Part shown: positions 4,707-7,265 of the stretch, piece by piece
Layout of the letters: each line of letters opens with the position of its first letter
How positions within the stretch are numbered: position 1 is the first letter of the stretch
Assembly: GCA_050740975.1 (NCBI GenBank)
Contig: JBOIEE010000313.1
Location: forward strand, 1 to 7,265
Direction of reading: 5' to 3'
Source of the DNA: JBOHHR01 sp050740975
GTDB taxonomy: Bacteria > Pseudomonadota > Gammaproteobacteria > JBOHHR01
Length of the DNA stretch: 7,265 nucleotides
Position numbers and translations under genes: made by a program
The notes under the pieces: generated by a model
What the model was told of the DNA's origin: nothing
Seen by the model: the letters and a program-made list of their open reading frames with translations, nothing else
Databases searched by the model: none

Positions 4707-6895
4707 ATGGCGATCGTGAAACAAGCGAGCCTTGACGAACCCACGCCAAAGTGCTTTGAAAAGGTCGAACAATGCGTGGAGGAGGTCCTAGCCCGGGTGG
4801 GCTATCACATCGTCCTCGCCATTTCGGTAGGTGTGGGCAAGCCCAATCAACTGGTGAACGCGTTTTTCCACCGGGCGCGGGGCGGGATCGCCGCATTGCG
4901 CTTCGGATCTTGACCGGGCTCACGCTGGAGCGCCCGAGGGGGACCACCGAAATTGAGCGTGCCTTCCTCAGGCCGTTCATCGCGCGAGTATACGGGGACT
5001 ACCCCGAGCTCGAGTACGTCAAGGCGCTGCGCGAAAACAACTTGCCGCCCAATATCGAGGTCGCCGAATTTTTCTTCACGCCCGGGGCCTACATCGAGGT
5101 CGAGGCGGCCCAGCAAAACTATATCAGCAGTAACTACACCCATGCCGTGCGCGATCTGATCGATCAGGGGGTCAATGTCGTCACTCAGCTAGTAGCCAAA
5201 ACGCTCATCGAAGGGCAGATTTGGTACAGCCTGGGCTCGTATCCGGACTTAACGCCGGATCTCGCTTCCTGCCTCCGTGCGCAAGAACGGCAGGGAAAGC
5301 GGATCGCCCTCATCGGCCAGGTCAATCAACAGCTGCCGTTCATGTATCACGACGCGCTGCGGGCGCCAGCGCAGTTTGATGCGATCGTGGACTCGCCTGC
5401 CTATTACACACGCCTCTTCGGCACACCCAAGAAGCCAGTCCGCACCCAAGACGCTTTGATCGGGCTCTATGCCAGTACCCTTATCAAGGACGGGGGCACT
5501 TTGCAACTCGGGATTGGATCGCTCGGCGATGCGATTGTCTATGCTTGCATGCTGCGCCATCAAGACAACGCGACCTATCGCCAGCTCCTGGCCGATACCG
5601 GTATCAGGTACCGGTTTGGCGAGGTATTCGAAGCGATCGGGGGCGACGGCCGGTCCGATCAGGGCCTCTACGGTGCAACCGAGCTCCCCACAGACGGCTT
5701 CCTGGAACTCTACCGGAGCGGCATCCTCAAGCGCCGTGTCACATTGCCCTGCAGCGGCTGCTGAACGCAAGGCGTATCGAAGAGGACGTTACCCTCGCCA
5801 TGCTCGATGTCCTGATCGAAGAAGGCGTGATCCACGTACGGCTGACCCCTCAAGATTTCGCATTCCTGAAGCGCTTCGGCATTTTTAAACCGGATCTGTA
5901 TCTCTCGGGTGAAGAGATCATCGTCGCAGAAGGCCTGCGCATCGGCATTGATCTGTCCCATCCGCTGCAGCGCGAGGCGCTGCAGCGCCACTGCCTCGGG
6001 GAACGCTTGCGGCGCGGGATCCTCGTGCATGCCGCCTTCTTCCTCGGGCCGCACGCCTTCTATGAAACCCTGCACGGTTTAAGCGAGGAGGAACGTCAGG
6101 CGATCGGCATGGCAACCGTCAGCCGAGTCAACCAATTATCCACGGCGCCGGCGTTATATGCCCCGCAGCGCCGAGAGGCGCGGTTCTTGAACAGCGCGCT
6201 CATGGCCACGCTGAGCGGGGCAGTGGTCTCCGATGGCTTTGAAAACGGACAGGTCGTGAGCGGGGTAGGGGGGCAGTACAATTTCGTCGCCATGGCGCAT
6301 GCCTTGCCTGATGCCCGCTCCATCATCCTACTCCGGAGCACGCGCGGCGAAGGGCGCGATGTGGTCTCCAATTTAGTATGGCACCATGGCCATATCACCG
6401 TGCCCCGGCATCTGCGGGACATCGTAGTTACCGAATATGGCATCGCCCCGGTCCGGGGCTGCCCGGATAAAGAGATCATCGCGCGGCTCTTGAATATCAC
6501 GGATTCGCGTTTCCAGGAGCCCTTGTTAAAGACCGCTAAACGGGCCAAGAAGCTGCCTGCCGACTACAGGATCCCCGACGCCTTCAAGCAGAACTTCCCC
6601 GGGCGCCTGGAGGCCGAGCTCAAGCCCTATCGCGAGAGGGGATCCTTTCCCGAATTCCCTTTCGGCAGCGACTTCACGATAGAGGAACAGGTGTTGCTCA
6701 AGGCTTTGCGAGGGATGAAGGCACGGGGGTTGGCTGCCCATCCGGGCTCTGCTCGAGACGCGCAAGGTCAAGGCGATCCCGACGGGCGCCGGGCCCTACC
6801 TCCAGCGCCTCGATCTGATTGAGCCCCGCACGCTCAAGGACAGGCTGATGCAAAAGCTCTTGGTGCTCGAGCTGTTGGAGGCCGGTTGTCTGTGA
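4707..6895 (+). pseudogene. Acetyl-CoA hydrolase/transferase family gene with three frameshifts
   Basis: Three open segments make one protein of this CoA-transferase family, which moves CoA between acyl groups or hydrolyses acetyl-CoA. Segment 1 starts MAIVKQASLDEPTPKCFEKV at ATG 4707 (weak ribosome site), has GYHIVLAISVGVGKPNQLVN and ends near 4880. At 4878-4886 two extra G (CGGGGCGGGAT) shift the frame; removal gives HRARADRRIALRILTGLTLE. Segment 2 carries QQNYISSNYTHAVRDLIDQG, LQLGIGSLGDA and GATELPTDGFLELYRSGIL; Glu at 5681-5683 is the likely catalytic Glu. At 5740/5741 about 7 bp are missing (RRV-[YD]-HIALQRLLN). Segment 3 carries the C-terminal domain: SVRVNQL-like VSRVNQL, GGQYNFVAMAHALPDARSI, VVTEYGIAPVRG, DYRIPDAF. 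One extra G in the run at 6725-6729 shifts the last part, KARGWLPIRALLETRK to TGA 6893-6895. Corrected length is 730 residues, about usual for long members. Three lesions, one a multi-base deletion, point to a pseudogene. Confidence 0.85.
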
Positions 6896-6979
6896 TCGGT
6901 GGCCATCTCAGTTTCTTAGTTGGCGCAACGGAGCGTCTGGCCGCCGACCGCGCTTGTTTTTTGACTCGCGCTTCCACTC

Positions 6980-7146
6980 ATGAAGATCTTCAACTGTTCC
7001 GTCTGCGGGCAATTGATCTTTTTCGAAAATGTGCAATGCATAGGCTGTGGTCATACGCTGGGTTATCTACCGGATAGAGGGCTGCTGAGCGCCCTCGAGC
7101 CGCAAGCAGATGGGCAATGGCGGGCGCTCGCGCCAGAGGCTAGTGT
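6980..7146 (+). pseudogene. N-terminus of a Peptidase_Mx-type zinc protein, cut by an IS element
   Basis: From ATG 6980 the product starts MKIFNCSVCGQLIFFENVQC, with CxxC at residues 6-9 and 20-23 forming a zinc ribbon, followed by HTLGYLPDRGLLSALEP and QWRALAPEA. This order (CxxC...FFEN..CxxCGHxLGxLPD...LSALEP...W.ALAP) is that of putative zinc-binding metallopeptidases with an N-terminal zinc ribbon (Peptidase_Mx, about 350 residues). After APEA the frame runs into IS sequence and stops at TAG 7160-7162. The HExxH catalytic part is absent here and may survive beyond the IS, outside the window. The ATG lacks a good ribosome site, but the family N-terminus supports it. A gap of 84 bases with no visible signal separates it from the preceding gene. 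Confidence 0.7.
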
Positions 7147-7265
7147 AGTGTCCAACAAATAGATGGTGTTATGACGCGAATTCAGTTATGCTGATTCATG
7201 TCCAGAACAAGCGCGATTGTGAACCTTGCGGATGCTGACCGGCAGCGACTTGAGGGCTGGGTGGC
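7146..7265 (+). mobile_element. Left end of an IS630-family element (continues past the window)
   Basis: The reading of the peptidase gene breaks at the TA of 7146-7147, followed by GTGTCCAACAAATAG, a terminus style known from IS630/Tc1-like elements, which insert at and duplicate TA. A second TA at 7141-7142 is an alternative boundary. About 50 bases later a transposase start occurs. The right end lies outside the window. Confidence 0.6.
7198..7265 (+). CDS. IS630-family transposase, first 22 residues
   Basis: ATG 7198 opens a frame MSRTSAIVNLADADRQRLEG then WV to the window edge. IS630 transposases typically begin with a short basic tail and then LTxxERxxLExWVR before an RARIxL helix-turn-helix; L-x-D-x-D-R-x-x-L-E-x-W-V fits this. 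No clear Shine-Dalgarno is present, which is common for this group. Whether the gene is intact cannot be seen. In contrast to the other genes here it could be the youngest arrival. Confidence 0.6.
   Translation, partial: MSRTSAIVNLADADRQRLEGWV

Noticed and set aside
4585..4980. 131-codon minus-strand frame
   Set aside because: Antisense to the ferritin-like and acetyl-CoA hydrolase sequences, with Arg/Pro/Ser-rich shadow composition.
5249..5770. 173-codon minus-strand frame
   Set aside because: Antisense shadow of the acetyl-CoA hydrolase/transferase segment, which has unmistakable family motifs on the plus strand.
6096..6548. 150-codon minus-strand frame
   Set aside because: Antisense to the C-terminal domain motifs of the same enzyme.

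Overview
The window looks like a stretch of a Pseudomonadota chromosome, probably gammaproteobacterial, undergoing gene loss. The taxonomic guess rests on the families recognised (EF-hand periplasmic protein, DUF2383 protein, ferritin-like protein, Peptidase_Mx-type protein) and moderate-to-high GC; it is inference, because no rRNA or marker gene is present. The dominant feature is decay. Of about a dozen genes that can be recognised, only three read without interruption: an unidentified membrane protein cut by the left edge, a 53-residue ORF with a perfect Shine-Dalgarno, and a 31-residue putative lipoprotein. Nearly everything else carries a frameshift, nonsense codon, deletion, duplication or IS insertion. 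All family names are recognised from memory; no search was run.

Layout. 1-562 (minus): six-helix membrane protein. 563-1045: no gene. 1060-1221: small intact ORF. 1323-1817: two adjoining plus-strand remnants, an FxLYD-like beta-sandwich protein and the 'HQS.HLGDE' region of a DUF1207-type outer-membrane protein; both are visible only after correcting frames. 1818-2065: no gene, short palindromes. 2066-2284: N-terminal helix-turn-helix part of an ISNCY-like transposase. 2386-3000: start of a metallophosphoesterase gene, broken by a 14-bp tandem duplication and joined by deletion to the C-terminal part of a nucleotidyltransferase-family gene. 3001-3476: no gene, strong palindromes.

3477-4686 holds a secreted EF-hand protein (frameshifted), a DUF2383 four-helix protein (frameshifted), the small lipoprotein ORF overlapping it by ATGA, and a ferritin/Dps-like gene reduced to its two ends by an apparently in-frame internal deletion. 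4707-6895 is a large acetyl-CoA hydrolase/transferase gene with three frameshifts; correcting them restores a continuous 730-residue protein. 6980-7146 is the zinc-ribbon N-terminus of a Peptidase_Mx-type protein, cut by an IS630-type element whose left end and first 22 transposase residues reach the right edge.

Together the 3.4-7 kb block may once have been a stress/storage and acetate or acyl-CoA metabolism cluster. The remaining protein sequence is well preserved, so the inactivation looks recent. Several lesions are one-base changes in homopolymers, so read error must be excluded. The 14-bp duplication, the apparent 7-bp deletion, the large deletions, the nonsense codons and the IS insertion are not typical read errors. 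A second theme is a recurring GGTAA/TTACC motif, often as short inverted repeats, in four gene-poor stretches. I see no convincing new multi-gene system.
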